Origin: Candidatus Competibacteraceae bacterium | GTDB lineage: Bacteria > Pseudomonadota > Gammaproteobacteria > Competibacterales > Competibacteraceae | Length of the DNA: 21,226 nt | Direction: 5' to 3' | NCBI GenBank assembly: GCA_020445045.1 | Contig: JAGRHI010000045.1 | Span: 1 to 21,226 of the forward strand | Part shown: one piece after another, positions 7,936-14,966 of the stretch | How the letters are laid out: each line of letters begins with the position of its first letter | Numbering within the stretch: the first letter of the stretch is position 1 | Notes under the pieces: generated by a model | What the model saw: only the letters and a program-made list of their open reading frames with translations | The model's database searches: none | Told to the model about the DNA's origin: nothing | Translations under genes and position numbers: made by a program

Positions 7936-8916
7936 TCAAAACCGTCCCAACGCCTCCCCGGTCTGCGCCAGCAGGCGCGCTAGCCAAGGCTTCTTGCCGG
8001 TGTAGGCGATTTCATACAGATCCGCCTCGGCGCTGGCCTCCAGCAGATAATCGTCGCTGGTGCGCAGCTCGTCCACCAATTGGCACTCCAGCGCTCGGGT
8101 GCCGTACCAGTGCTCGCCGGTCGCCACCCGCTCCAGCTCGACCCGAGGACGATGGGTCTTCACGAAGTCCTTGAACAGGGTGTGCGCATCCTCGATTTCC
8201 TCCTGAAACTTATGCCGGCCCTGATCGGTGTTCTCGCCGAAAATCGTCACCGTGCGCTTGAATTCGCCGGCCGTGAACTGTTCGTAATCGACATCGTGTT
8301 TCTTGAGCAAACGGTTGAAATTGGGTAACTGGGCGACGACCCCGATCGAGCCGAGCACGGCGAACGGCGCGGCGATGACGCGATCGGCCACGCAGGCCAT
8401 CATGTAGCCGCCGCTGGCCGCCACCTTGTCCACCGCCACGGTCAGCTTCACCCGCCGGTCGCGGATGCGCAGCAGTTGCGCCGCCGCCAGTCCGTAGGCG
8501 TGCACCAGCCCGCCGGTACTCTCCAGCCGCAGCACGATTTCATCCTCCGCTTGAGCGACAGTCAGCACCGCCGTCACCTCCTCGCGCAAGGACGCCACCG
8601 CCGTACCGCGAATGTCGCCGTGGAAGTTCAGCACGAACACTCGCCGGCGCTCGGTTTTCTCGCGCTGTTTGTCGTGCGCCTTGCGTTCCTTTTGGGCCTG
8701 CTTGAACTGCTTTTTCGACAGAATGGCGGTTTTGAGCGCCAGCGCCATGCCGTCGTAATCCTCGTTGAGATGCCGGATGTCCAGCCGCCCACGGCTCTCT
8801 CCTCGTTGGCCGCCGCGCGCCACCAGCGCCACGATGCCGCCGGCCATCACCAGCACCGCCGCCACGATGGTGACGGCCTTGGCCAAGAACATGCCGTATT
8901 CGCTCAAAAATTCCAT
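7936..8916 (-). CDS. sohB: SohB inner-membrane serine protease (S49 family)
   Basis: Signal-peptide-peptidase-A-like protease of the S49 family, anchored in the inner membrane. From the ATG at 8916 (MEFLSEYGMFLAKAV, preceded by GGAG at good spacing) the protein has 326 residues; the TTG at 8934 is less likely. One N-terminal membrane helix is followed by a charged, Lys/Glu-rich stretch and the S49 domain. The nucleophile serine is in KVAASGGYMMA (about S168) and the general-base lysine in TAGEFKRT (about K220). Similarity to E. coli SohB runs along the whole length, including SIGVVAQLPNFNRLLKK and TGEHWYG. The physiological substrate is unknown. It is convergent with ssb, 59 bases away. Confidence 0.94.
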   Translation of the reverse strand: MEFLSEYGMFLAKAVTIVAAVLVMAGGIVALVARGGQRGESRGRLDIRHLNEDYDGMALALKTAILSKKQFKQAQKERKAHDKQREKTERRRVFVLNFHGDIRGTAVASLREEVTAVLTVAQAEDEIVLRLESTGGLVHAYGLAAAQLLRIRDRRVKLTVAVDKVAASGGYMMACVADRVIAAPFAVLGSIGVVAQLPNFNRLLKKHDVDYEQFTAGEFKRTVTIFGENTDQGRHKFQEEIEDAHTLFKDFVKTHRPRVELERVATGEHWYGTRALECQLVDELRTSDDYLLEASAEADLYEIAYTGKKPWLARLLAQTGEALGRF

Positions 8917-9026
8917 CAAGCTCCAAGTCTCCAAGAGATTGTTAAACGGGCCGCCATCCTACCACTCCCGCCGTAAAGATGAGCGTGGAGTCTTCGCGCC
9001 CGCTTTGTCCATGGTTGCGTCCATCT

Positions 9027-10796
9027 TCACCACACCAACCGTTCCAGTCCGACGCTCACCACTGCGTGGGTACGCAGCTTGAGACTCTCGCCGGCGGTGC
9101 GTTGCAGCGTTTCCCGATAGGCGGTCAACTGAATTTCGGCTTCCCGCAACTGCTCCGCCACCACGGGCAGCGCACGTAACTCGTCCCGCGTTTTCGCCGC
9201 CAGTTCGGCGCTGGTGAGGCCGACTGCCTTGAGACCGACCGTTTTGAATTCCAGCAAGTGGTCGAGCAATTGATACTGACGCATGTCGGGCCGCACCCGC
9301 AGCAGGAGATCGCCGTACCCCCGTCCCAGCGCTGGTTCCGAGTCCATGATGTAGAAAGCGTCGTTGAACAGCACCACCAGAAACGCCGTTTTCACCACCA
9401 GCTCGTTACTCCAGCGCAAGTCACGGTTGTCGAAGACCTTGAAATAGGTCCGTTCGAGCAGGTCGCAGAGGGGGCCGAGGTCGCCGGTGGCGTAGAACCG
9501 TTCGACCACCGTCTGCCGTTGTTCCTGATCTTCGTAGCGTGGCAGGAGCTGTTCCTGCAAGCGCTCGACGTAGAGCTTACGGATCACCTGATTGGGAATG
9601 GCCAGTTGCAGCTTGCCCAGGGCGTCCCGCCCGGCCAGGGTGAGAACGCCGAAGTAATAGAGCAGGGTGGCGAGAAAATCGGGGTTTTTCGGGGCGGTGA
9701 GCATGTCCTGCACCCCGAAGCGGTTGACCAGTTGCGCGACGGCCAGCGGTTCGGCCGGATTCAGGGCGCGATTGACCAAGGCTTCGCCGTGGGGCAGCCG
9801 GGCGACATATTGAATCCGGTTTCGATCCATCGCCAGGTTGTCATCCAGCAGTCGGGTCGGAAAAACGCCGTCCTCGGCCAAGCGCTTGAGAAAGTACAAC
9901 ACCAGGGTCGGGTTGTAGACTCGCTCGTCGCGTTGCGGCGTGAAGCAGTAACCATTGTAGAAGTCACGCATCAGCGTCAAGGCCGTGTCGATCTGAGCGG
10001 CGTCGAGATCGTGCGCCACCGCCACGGTTTCCAAGGCAACGCGCAGTTCGGTCTCGGTAAACCCGCACAGATCGTGGAATCGAGGCCGTTGCGAGAGATC
10101 TTCGGCGACGTTGTAGCCACTGGTGATGTCGCTCAACACCACCGGCGAGATGCCGGTCAGGAATACCCGGTCGACACCCCGTCCTTCCGCGCCGGCCTTG
10201 ACGGCCTTGAAGAAGGTTTTGATGGTGCCCTCGTTTTCGACCAGACGCTGATAGCGGTCCGTGCCGCGCCACGGACTGATCATCACTTCGTTGGCGAAAT
10301 TGTCGTATTCGTCAACCAGCAGATAGAGCTTGTACGGGGTTTGGGAAATGGCGCTGCTCAGGGATTGAAAGGAAGCGATGCCATCGTCGGGTTCGATGTC
10401 CACCCGACCCTCCAGCCAATCGCCATAACGAGCCACCGTTGCCTTGATCTGGATATTCAGGTGGTGAAACAAGGAAGCGCGAACGGCGTCCGAGTCGCCT
10501 TGAGGGTCCACCACGGAAAAATTGAGATTGAGAATGAAATAGCGATTGCGCAGCGGTGTCGGGTTCTGGCCGATCTTCAGCCCGCCGAACAGCCGCTCGA
10601 AGTCGTCCGCCCGCGCCAGGTCATAGTAGTTTTCCAGCGTGGACAGCCACAGGCTCTTGCCGAAGCGGCGCGGGCGCAGGAACAGCAGATGTTTCCCGGC
10701 ATTCTCAAGCAGGGGAATCCGGTCGGTGCGGTCGACGTAGAAATACCCTTCGTCGATGAGCGCGGCAAAGTCGGCGATACCGTAGGGAAAATGCAT
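9027..10796 (-). CDS. AAA-ATPase-like protein with PD-(D/E)XK nuclease-fold domain
   Basis: A 589-residue protein of the widespread AAA-ATPase_like/PDDEXK_9 (DUF1703-type) group, common in environmental bacteria and often in many copies per genome. The N-terminal FPYGIADFAALI...YFYVDRT motif is diagnostic. The P-loop RPRRFGKS is at 41-48, with the Walker B acidic residues in LLVDEYDNF (D162, E163). The C-terminal nuclease fold shows GYGDLLL (D496) and HLLEFKTV (E516, K518), the D...E-x-K signature. The biological function is unknown; defence or genome-plasticity roles have been suggested by inference only. GAGG lies about 8 bases before the ATG. A long opposite-strand open frame (9258-10946) is a coding shadow. 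Confidence 0.88.
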   Translation of the reverse strand: MHFPYGIADFAALIDEGYFYVDRTDRIPLLENAGKHLLFLRPRRFGKSLWLSTLENYYDLARADDFERLFGGLKIGQNPTPLRNRYFILNLNFSVVDPQGDSDAVRASLFHHLNIQIKATVARYGDWLEGRVDIEPDDGIASFQSLSSAISQTPYKLYLLVDEYDNFANEVMISPWRGTDRYQRLVENEGTIKTFFKAVKAGAEGRGVDRVFLTGISPVVLSDITSGYNVAEDLSQRPRFHDLCGFTETELRVALETVAVAHDLDAAQIDTALTLMRDFYNGYCFTPQRDERVYNPTLVLYFLKRLAEDGVFPTRLLDDNLAMDRNRIQYVARLPHGEALVNRALNPAEPLAVAQLVNRFGVQDMLTAPKNPDFLATLLYYFGVLTLAGRDALGKLQLAIPNQVIRKLYVERLQEQLLPRYEDQEQRQTVVERFYATGDLGPLCDLLERTYFKVFDNRDLRWSNELVVKTAFLVVLFNDAFYIMDSEPALGRGYGDLLLRVRPDMRQYQLLDHLLEFKTVGLKAVGLTSAELAAKTRDELRALPVVAEQLREAEIQLTAYRETLQRTAGESLKLRTHAVVSVGLERLVW

Positions 10797-10822
10797 GGGC
10801 AGTACCTCGTGGAATCACCGGA

Positions 10823-10889
10823 GTCAGGTCTGGTCTTTCGCAAGTCTACTCTCATGACCCCATCGGAGATGCAAAAGACCAGACCGGAC
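10823..10889. repeat. Palindromic REP-like repeat, copy A
   Basis: A 67-base hyphenated palindrome. The arms GTCAGGTCTGGTCTTTCGCA and the reverse complement of the right arm agree at 18 of 20 positions, so a long hairpin can form. The 50 bases from 10840 to 10889 recur in the same orientation at 11674-11723 with five mismatches. It sits between the AAA gene start and the MazE-type antitoxin promoter. It resembles REP/BIME or small non-autonomous palindromic elements; no transposase for it is in the window. Confidence 0.75.
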
Positions 10890-10966
10890 CCCGATAACGC
10901 CGTTGGCCCTCCCCGGCCAGTTCGCACGCCCGGCGCACGCGAATGACCGTTCAAACCGGCGGTCTT

Positions 10967-10989
10967 GATATACAATCGTTGTGTATATC
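10967..10989 (+). promoter_or_regulatory. Operator/promoter palindrome of the MazE-type antitoxin
   Basis: Perfect 8-bp arms GATATACA and TGTATATC surround a 7-base centre, starting 39 bases before the antitoxin ATG. TACAAT inside the left half (10971-10976) could serve as a -10 element, which would place the operator over the promoter, as expected for an autoregulated toxin-antitoxin operon. Binding by the AbrB-fold antitoxin is inferred. Confidence 0.6.
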
Positions 10990-11005
10990 CAAACGTGGAG
11001 GCCAC

Positions 11006-11239
11006 ATGCAAGTCGCGAAATGGGGTAACAGTCTGGCGGTTCGCTTACCGGCGGCGGTGGTGGAAGCGTTGAGTCTTCGAGAAGGCGACGACATCGAAAT
11101 CGAGGTGGCCGGCGCGCGGACGTTCGAGATCCGCAAAAAACCGGAGGCGCGCGAGCTGCTGGCCCGGCTCCGAAAGTTCCGTGGCCGGCTGCCCGCCGAT
11201 TTCAAGTTCGACCGGCTCGACGCCCATGCGCGGGACTGA
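11006..11239 (+). CDS. AbrB/MazE-type antitoxin
   Basis: A 77-residue antitoxin of the SpoVT-AbrB swapped-hairpin fold. The N-terminal MQVAKWGNSLAVRLPAAVVE and LREGDDIEIEV are typical of MazE/VapB antitoxins that bind the operator DNA. The C-terminal tail (from about residue 45, LLARLRKFRGRLPADFKFDRLDA) would wrap the toxin. GGAGG precedes the ATG at good spacing. It overlaps the PIN toxin start by 14 bases and has a palindromic operator upstream. The pair is bracketed by the two REP-like repeats. Confidence 0.9.
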   Translation: MQVAKWGNSLAVRLPAAVVEALSLREGDDIEIEVAGARTFEIRKKPEARELLARLRKFRGRLPADFKFDRLDAHARD

Positions 11240-11648
11240 GTCGTTCTTCGACACCAATATTTTGCTGTACCTGCTGTCTGGAGACAGCGACAAGGCGGAT
11301 CGTGCCGAGGCGGTGCTGGCTCAGGGAGGCACGATCAGCGTGCAGGTGCTCAACGAGTTCGCGGCGGTGGCCGAGCGCAAGCTTGGCTTTTCCTACTCCG
11401 AAATTCGGGAGGTGCTGGAACCGATTCGCGTGGTCTGCGCCGTCATGCCGCTTACGCTGGAAACGCACGAACTTGGCCTTCACCTTGCGGAGCGTTACCG
11501 CTTTTCCCTGTATGACGCGTTGATCGTCGCCGCCGCGCTGTTGGCGGGATGCAGGACGCTGTACTCCGAAGACCTGCAAAACGGTCAGACCATCGACGGG
11601 CGACTGGTTGTCCGCAATCCATTCACCGCACGCGGGGCGGCGCCCTGA
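11226..11648 (+). CDS. vapC: PIN-domain toxin (VapC-like)
   Basis: A 140-residue PIN-fold ribonuclease toxin, partner of the preceding antitoxin. The four acidic residues of the metal site are present: D9 (FFDTNILLYL), E44 (VLNEFAAVAE), D97 (YDALIVAAA) and D116 (YSEDLQNGQ). The ATG at 11226 overlaps the end of the antitoxin gene; an upstream frame to 11181 would lack PIN similarity. VapC toxins cleave RNA, often initiator tRNA or rRNA; the target here is unknown. Copy B of the palindromic repeat begins about 25 bases after the stop. Confidence 0.92.
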   Translation: MRGTESFFDTNILLYLLSGDSDKADRAEAVLAQGGTISVQVLNEFAAVAERKLGFSYSEIREVLEPIRVVCAVMPLTLETHELGLHLAERYRFSLYDALIVAAALLAGCRTLYSEDLQNGQTIDGRLVVRNPFTARGAAP

Positions 11649-11673
11649 GTACCGAGGTCAGATTCTATCTTTT

Positions 11674-11723
11674 GCAAGCCTATTCTCGTGACCACATCGG
11701 AGATGCAAAAGACCAGACCTGAC
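11674..11723. repeat. Palindromic REP-like repeat, copy B
   Basis: A direct repeat of 10840-10889 with 45 of 50 identical bases, sharing CATCGGAGATGCAAAAGACC without change. The matching left arm (about 11654-11676) is degraded compared with copy A, so the hairpin is weaker. Together the two copies bracket the 11006-11648 toxin-antitoxin pair. Confidence 0.72.
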
Positions 11724-11756
11724 TTGCTGACTCGCTCTGATCCGCTGCATTAGATA

Positions 11757-12751
11757 ACGTCAGTTCTGGATAAGGATGGGGAGATGGCTCCCGGTGTGGA
11801 ACCTGCTAAGGTTCCTGGTTACCCTACCGACTACACCGAGGGTCATCCCGATGAGTTTAGAAGACTTATTCTGTGACGTTGATGAGTTCTGCCAAGTCTT
11901 CCTGCCCGCCTGGCATCGTCAACTCCTGACGGCGGGTACCCGCCAACGACGGCGGGCCAGTCGTTTGACCCTCAGTGAAATCATGACGATTTTGATCTAT
12001 TTCCATCAATCGCAGTACCGCAACTTCAAAGCCTTTTACCTGTTGCAGGTGTGCCCGCATTGCCGGGGCGAGTTTCCCAACCTTTTGAGTTACAATCGGT
12101 TTGTGGCCCTGATTCCCACCGCCCTGATGCCGCTGTGCATCTATCTTCACACTCGCCGGGGCGAGGACACCGGGATCGCCTTTATCGATGCGACGTCCTT
12201 GGTGGTGTGCCACAACCGCCGCATTCATAGCCACCAGGTCTTCAAGCAGGTGGCCCGTCGCGGCAAAACCTCCATGGGGTGGTTCTATGGCTTCAAGCTC
12301 CATCTCGTCGTCAATGACCGGGGCGAACTGCTGGCCTTCCGCATAACCCCCGGTAACGTGGATGATCGCGAACCGGTACCGGAGCTGACTCAGGGCTTGA
12401 CCGGCAAGCTCATCGGCGATCGCGGTTATATTTCCCAACAATTGTTCGACGAACTCTGGGAACGAGGGTTACAGTTGATCACCAAAATTCGCCGGAACAT
12501 GCACAATAAATTGATGCCCATGGTCGATAAGCTGTTGTTGCGCAAGCGGGCCATCATCGAATCCATCAACGACCAACTCAAGAACATTCAACAGATCGAG
12601 CACACCCGGCATCGCAGCGTGGTCAATGCCATGGTCAATGTCCTGGCCGCTTTGGTGGCGTATACCTATCAACCCCGCAAACCCTCGCTGAATTTGTCTC
12701 AAAATGATCTTAAGCTATTGACTTGCGCTGAATAATAAACGGAACTCACGT
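11757..12751 (+). mobile_element. IS982-family insertion sequence, complete
   Basis: A 995-bp element with imperfect terminal inverted repeats. The left end reads ACGTCAGTTCTGGATA and the right end, reverse-complemented, ACGTGAGTTCCGTTTA. TAGATA flanks it on both sides (11751-11756 and 12752-12757) and is a 6-bp target duplication; one more shared T makes 7 bp possible. Length, AC termini and the DDE transposase fit the IS982 family. An intact duplication and open transposase suggest recent movement. Confidence 0.88.
11851..12735 (+). CDS. IS982-family DDE transposase
   Basis: A 294-residue DDE transposase catalysing cut-and-paste or copy-type movement of the surrounding element. The N-terminal MSLEDLFCDVDEFC is characteristic of the family. 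The catalytic triad is D113 (AFIDATSLVVC), D190 (LIGDRGYIS) and E237 (KRAIIESINDQLK). The ATG at 11851 is preferred; an upstream in-frame start at 11776 adds residues without family similarity. It uses TAA as a stop codon. The gene appears intact without frameshift. Confidence 0.95.
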   Translation: MSLEDLFCDVDEFCQVFLPAWHRQLLTAGTRQRRRASRLTLSEIMTILIYFHQSQYRNFKAFYLLQVCPHCRGEFPNLLSYNRFVALIPTALMPLCIYLHTRRGEDTGIAFIDATSLVVCHNRRIHSHQVFKQVARRGKTSMGWFYGFKLHLVVNDRGELLAFRITPGNVDDREPVPELTQGLTGKLIGDRGYISQQLFDELWERGLQLITKIRRNMHNKLMPMVDKLLLRKRAIIESINDQLKNIQQIEHTRHRSVVNAMVNVLAALVAYTYQPRKPSLNLSQNDLKLLTCAE

Positions 12752-12755
12752 TAGA

Positions 12756-12781
12756 TATCCTATACGATGTCTTATAAGATA
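12756..12781 (+). promoter_or_regulatory. Inverted repeat in the RHH-DUF433 antitoxin promoter
   Basis: TATCCTATA (12756-12764) and TATAAGATA (12773-12781) pair at 8 of 9 positions, and the right half contains the perfect palindrome TCTTATAAGA. This AT-rich site starts about 60 bases before the antitoxin ATG and is a good candidate autoregulatory operator. The IS982 element ends within 5 bases of it, so the original upstream promoter sequence may have been displaced. Confidence 0.5.
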
Positions 12782-12817
12782 TGAAAAGTGCAAACGGTAA
12801 CATGATACGGAGGCGAC

Positions 12818-13216
12818 ATGACGCGATATGCCTTGAACCTGCCCGGTGAGTTGAAGCGGGACGCGGAGCAGTTGGCCGCTCACCAAGGAGTCTCGCTCAA
12901 TCAGTTTATTTTGTGGTCGGTCGCCGAGAAAGTGGGCGCGCTCAAGCAGAGGATGGACGATCCCCGATTCGCGGGCATCGTCTACCGGTACGGTACATCT
13001 GGTATTCCCACACCGGTGCTTCGCGGCACGGGGCTCCGGGTGCAAACGCTGGTGATTGACGTGCGTCATCGAGGGATGACACCAGCCCAGGCGGCGGCGG
13101 ACTATGAGCTATCCGAGGCGCGCGTCGTCGAGGCTCTGGCTTTCTACGACGCGCATCGATCCGAGATCGACGCGAACATCGCCGCCGAGAGCGCCATGGC
13201 CGAGCAGCATGCCTAA
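12818..13216 (+). CDS. RHH-DUF433 fusion antitoxin
   Basis: A 132-residue protein. Residues 1-48 (YALNLPGELKRDAEQLAAHQ, then VSLNQFILWSVAEKV) look like a ribbon-helix-helix DNA-binding domain of the HicB/Arc type. Residues about 50-120 (GTSGIPTPVLRGTGLRVQTLV, then GMTPAQAAADYELSEARVVEAL) match DUF433, the antitoxin partner of DUF5615 toxins. DUF433 antitoxins are usually around 75-80 residues, so the N-terminal RHH module makes this a fusion. A GGAGG site lies just before the ATG. It overlaps the toxin gene by 8 bases. It probably represses its own operon through the palindrome upstream. Confidence 0.85.
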   Translation: MTRYALNLPGELKRDAEQLAAHQGVSLNQFILWSVAEKVGALKQRMDDPRFAGIVYRYGTSGIPTPVLRGTGLRVQTLVIDVRHRGMTPAQAAADYELSEARVVEALAFYDAHRSEIDANIAAESAMAEQHA

Positions 13217-13565
13217 ACCCCGCCTGCACTTGGATGCGGACACGTCCAAAAAAGCACTGCACAAAGCGCTGATCGAACGTGGCCACGACGTGACCCGCAC
13301 CCCGACGGAATGGATGCCGCTGGACGCGACGGACGAAATGCAACTTTTGGGGGCAACCGCGCGGCAGCGCTGCCTGTTTACCTACAACATTCGCGATTTC
13401 GTGCCGCTGGCTCGCCAGATTCCCCAGCATGGCGGGATTATTCTGGCCGCGCAAATCGCGTTAAGCCTCGGGCAACAGATCCACGCGCTCGATCGTCTTC
13501 TCTCCGAAACCGACGCTTCGGACTGGCCCAATCAAGTACGCTGGTTGAATGACTGGTTGAGGTGA
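13209..13565 (+). CDS. DUF5615 PIN-like toxin
   Basis: A 118-residue protein of the DUF5615 family, a predicted PIN-like nuclease toxin partnered with DUF433 antitoxins. The opening RLHLDADTSKKALHKALIERG is the usual LxLDxN-type strand-helix with an acidic residue, and the later LFTYNIRDFVPLA corresponds to the conserved second acidic region, ending with GGIILAAQ. The first ATG of the match overlaps the antitoxin gene; a longer upstream frame is without similarity. Nuclease activity is inferred from the fold family. Confidence 0.85.
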   Translation: MPKPRLHLDADTSKKALHKALIERGHDVTRTPTEWMPLDATDEMQLLGATARQRCLFTYNIRDFVPLARQIPQHGGIILAAQIALSLGQQIHALDRLLSETDASDWPNQVRWLNDWLR

Positions 13566-13650
13566 ACTGGCGGAACCCGCTCTTCTCTCAAAGGCCGTAA
13601 ACCATGCTGGATCATCGCCACACGGCACCGCATGGCGCGCGTTTTCATCG

Positions 13651-13673
13651 GTCATCTGTGGATGACTTTTTTT
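13651..13673 (+). terminator. Rho-independent terminator of the DUF433/DUF5615 operon
   Basis: A perfect 6-bp stem (GTCATC and GATGAC) with loop TGTG is followed directly by seven T residues. It lies 86 bases after the toxin stop, in the orientation expected for the toxin-antitoxin transcript. The stem is short, so termination may be moderate. Confidence 0.6.
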
Positions 13674-13729
13674 CAGAAAATCACCCGTGCTATGTGAGGA
13701 TAAAGGGTAAAATAACAAAGATCAAATAG

Positions 13730-14938
13730 TTATAACGATCTAGCGAGACGAAACCCCGTGAGGTTGGCCCTGGCCAAAGGTGTGAACTTGTCGCGGTTGG
13801 CGGAACGCACTGCTGCGGCAACGTCACTATAGGAGCCTCCCCGCACTGTGCGGGCGCTATTTTTATCAAAAAAATTACAATTCTTCTCGACTCCACCGTA
13901 ATTTTTATCATACAGCGAACAGGTCCATTCCCACACATTCCCTAACATATCATTGAGTTGCCAGTTATTCGCCCGAAACCGCCCCACCGGCGCCGGGGAC
14001 CAGTAACCATCGGTGCACTCATGCTTTTCATCCCAAGACCGACCACCGGGTGACAATGTTCGATCAGCAACATTGGCATACTGGCACGCCTGATTCGGGT
14101 CATTGCCCCAGTACCGCACCGTCGTCGTTCCCGCCCGCGCTGCATATTCCCATTCCGCTTCCGTCGGCAACCGGTAACTTTGCCTCGTCTCTCGGTTCAG
14201 CCAAACCGTGTAGGCAATCGCATCATTCCAACTGACACACACCACCGGGTAGTTATCATGCTGCGTATAACCTGGCTTCCGCCAGCTATATCCCTCACGC
14301 CACGCCGCGCTTTCTCCGTCAATCAACACAAAACACCCTTCATTCCGCTCGGCGTCCGTGCGGTGATTCGTGGCCTCCACGAACCGCTTGAATTCCCCCA
14401 TCGTGACTTCGTCTTTACCGATCTCGAAAGCGTCCACGCACACCTCATGTTGCCGCTCATCTTCATCCCGGCCCCTCTCCGACTCCGAGCTTCCCATCTG
14501 GAAACACCCACTGGGGATGCGAACCGTTTCCGGTTCGATCAGCGACCGACGAGGTGACGTCGCTGGCGCCACCACCGCCGGTGTCACCGGGGTCCGAGGC
14601 GCCGACGCCGCTTTCAGTCGCGCTCGCGCCATTCTCGCGTACCGCCCCTTCGGATAATCCGCCAGATACGCCTCGAAACACGCCGTCGTTCCGCATTTCT
14701 CAGCCGACCGCCAGGCTTCGCGATCGTAATTCACCGTCGGCTTCTTGGGTGCCGGCTTTGTCGCCGGCTTGGCCACGGGTTTGTGTGCCGGGGGATGTTT
14801 TTCCGCCTCGGCTTCCCGCCGATACTTTTCCATCAGCCGCCGCACCGCCTCCGGGTCCGGGTCCGCGCCCCACCCCGGCAAAACCGTCAGCCCCAAGACA
14901 ATGCCCAATCCGATCCAAGGCCACCTGCTTTTCATCAT
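13730..14938 (-). CDS. Exported FGE-fold (sulfatase-modifying factor-like) protein
   Basis: A 402-residue protein with an N-terminal signal peptide (KSRWPWIGLGIVLGLTVLPGWG-A, cleavage near residue 24). A Lys/Pro-rich linker follows, then a short helical repeat segment (about 71-110; ACFEAYLADYPKGRYARMARARL). The FGE-sulfatase domain runs from about 138 to the end (IPSGCFQMGS, YRLPTEAEWEYAARAG, GNVWEWT, VRGGSY, GFRLARSL). The catalytic cysteine pair of true formylglycine-generating enzymes, expected after RGGSY, is absent (S-D-V-A-A-A), so generation of formylglycine is unlikely; a binding or structural role is inferred. Two ATGs start the frame; AAGGAG suits the second one (14935). Cotranscribed with the kinase, 28 bases downstream of it. 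Confidence 0.85.
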   Translation of the reverse strand: MMKSRWPWIGLGIVLGLTVLPGWGADPDPEAVRRLMEKYRREAEAEKHPPAHKPVAKPATKPAPKKPTVNYDREAWRSAEKCGTTACFEAYLADYPKGRYARMARARLKAASAPRTPVTPAVVAPATSPRRSLIEPETVRIPSGCFQMGSSESERGRDEDERQHEVCVDAFEIGKDEVTMGEFKRFVEATNHRTDAERNEGCFVLIDGESAAWREGYSWRKPGYTQHDNYPVVCVSWNDAIAYTVWLNRETRQSYRLPTEAEWEYAARAGTTTVRYWGNDPNQACQYANVADRTLSPGGRSWDEKHECTDGYWSPAPVGRFRANNWQLNDMLGNVWEWTCSLYDKNYGGVEKNCNFFDKNSARTVRGGSYSDVAAAVRSANRDKFTPLARANLTGFRLARSL

Positions 14939-14966
14939 GATCTCCTTCGTATTCGCTGGTGCTGTC

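Noticed and set aside
9258..10946. A 562-codon open frame opposite the AAA/PD-(D/E)XK gene
   Set aside because: It has no recognisable domain and is the mirror of a well-supported gene in GC-rich DNA, where antisense frames stay open by chance.
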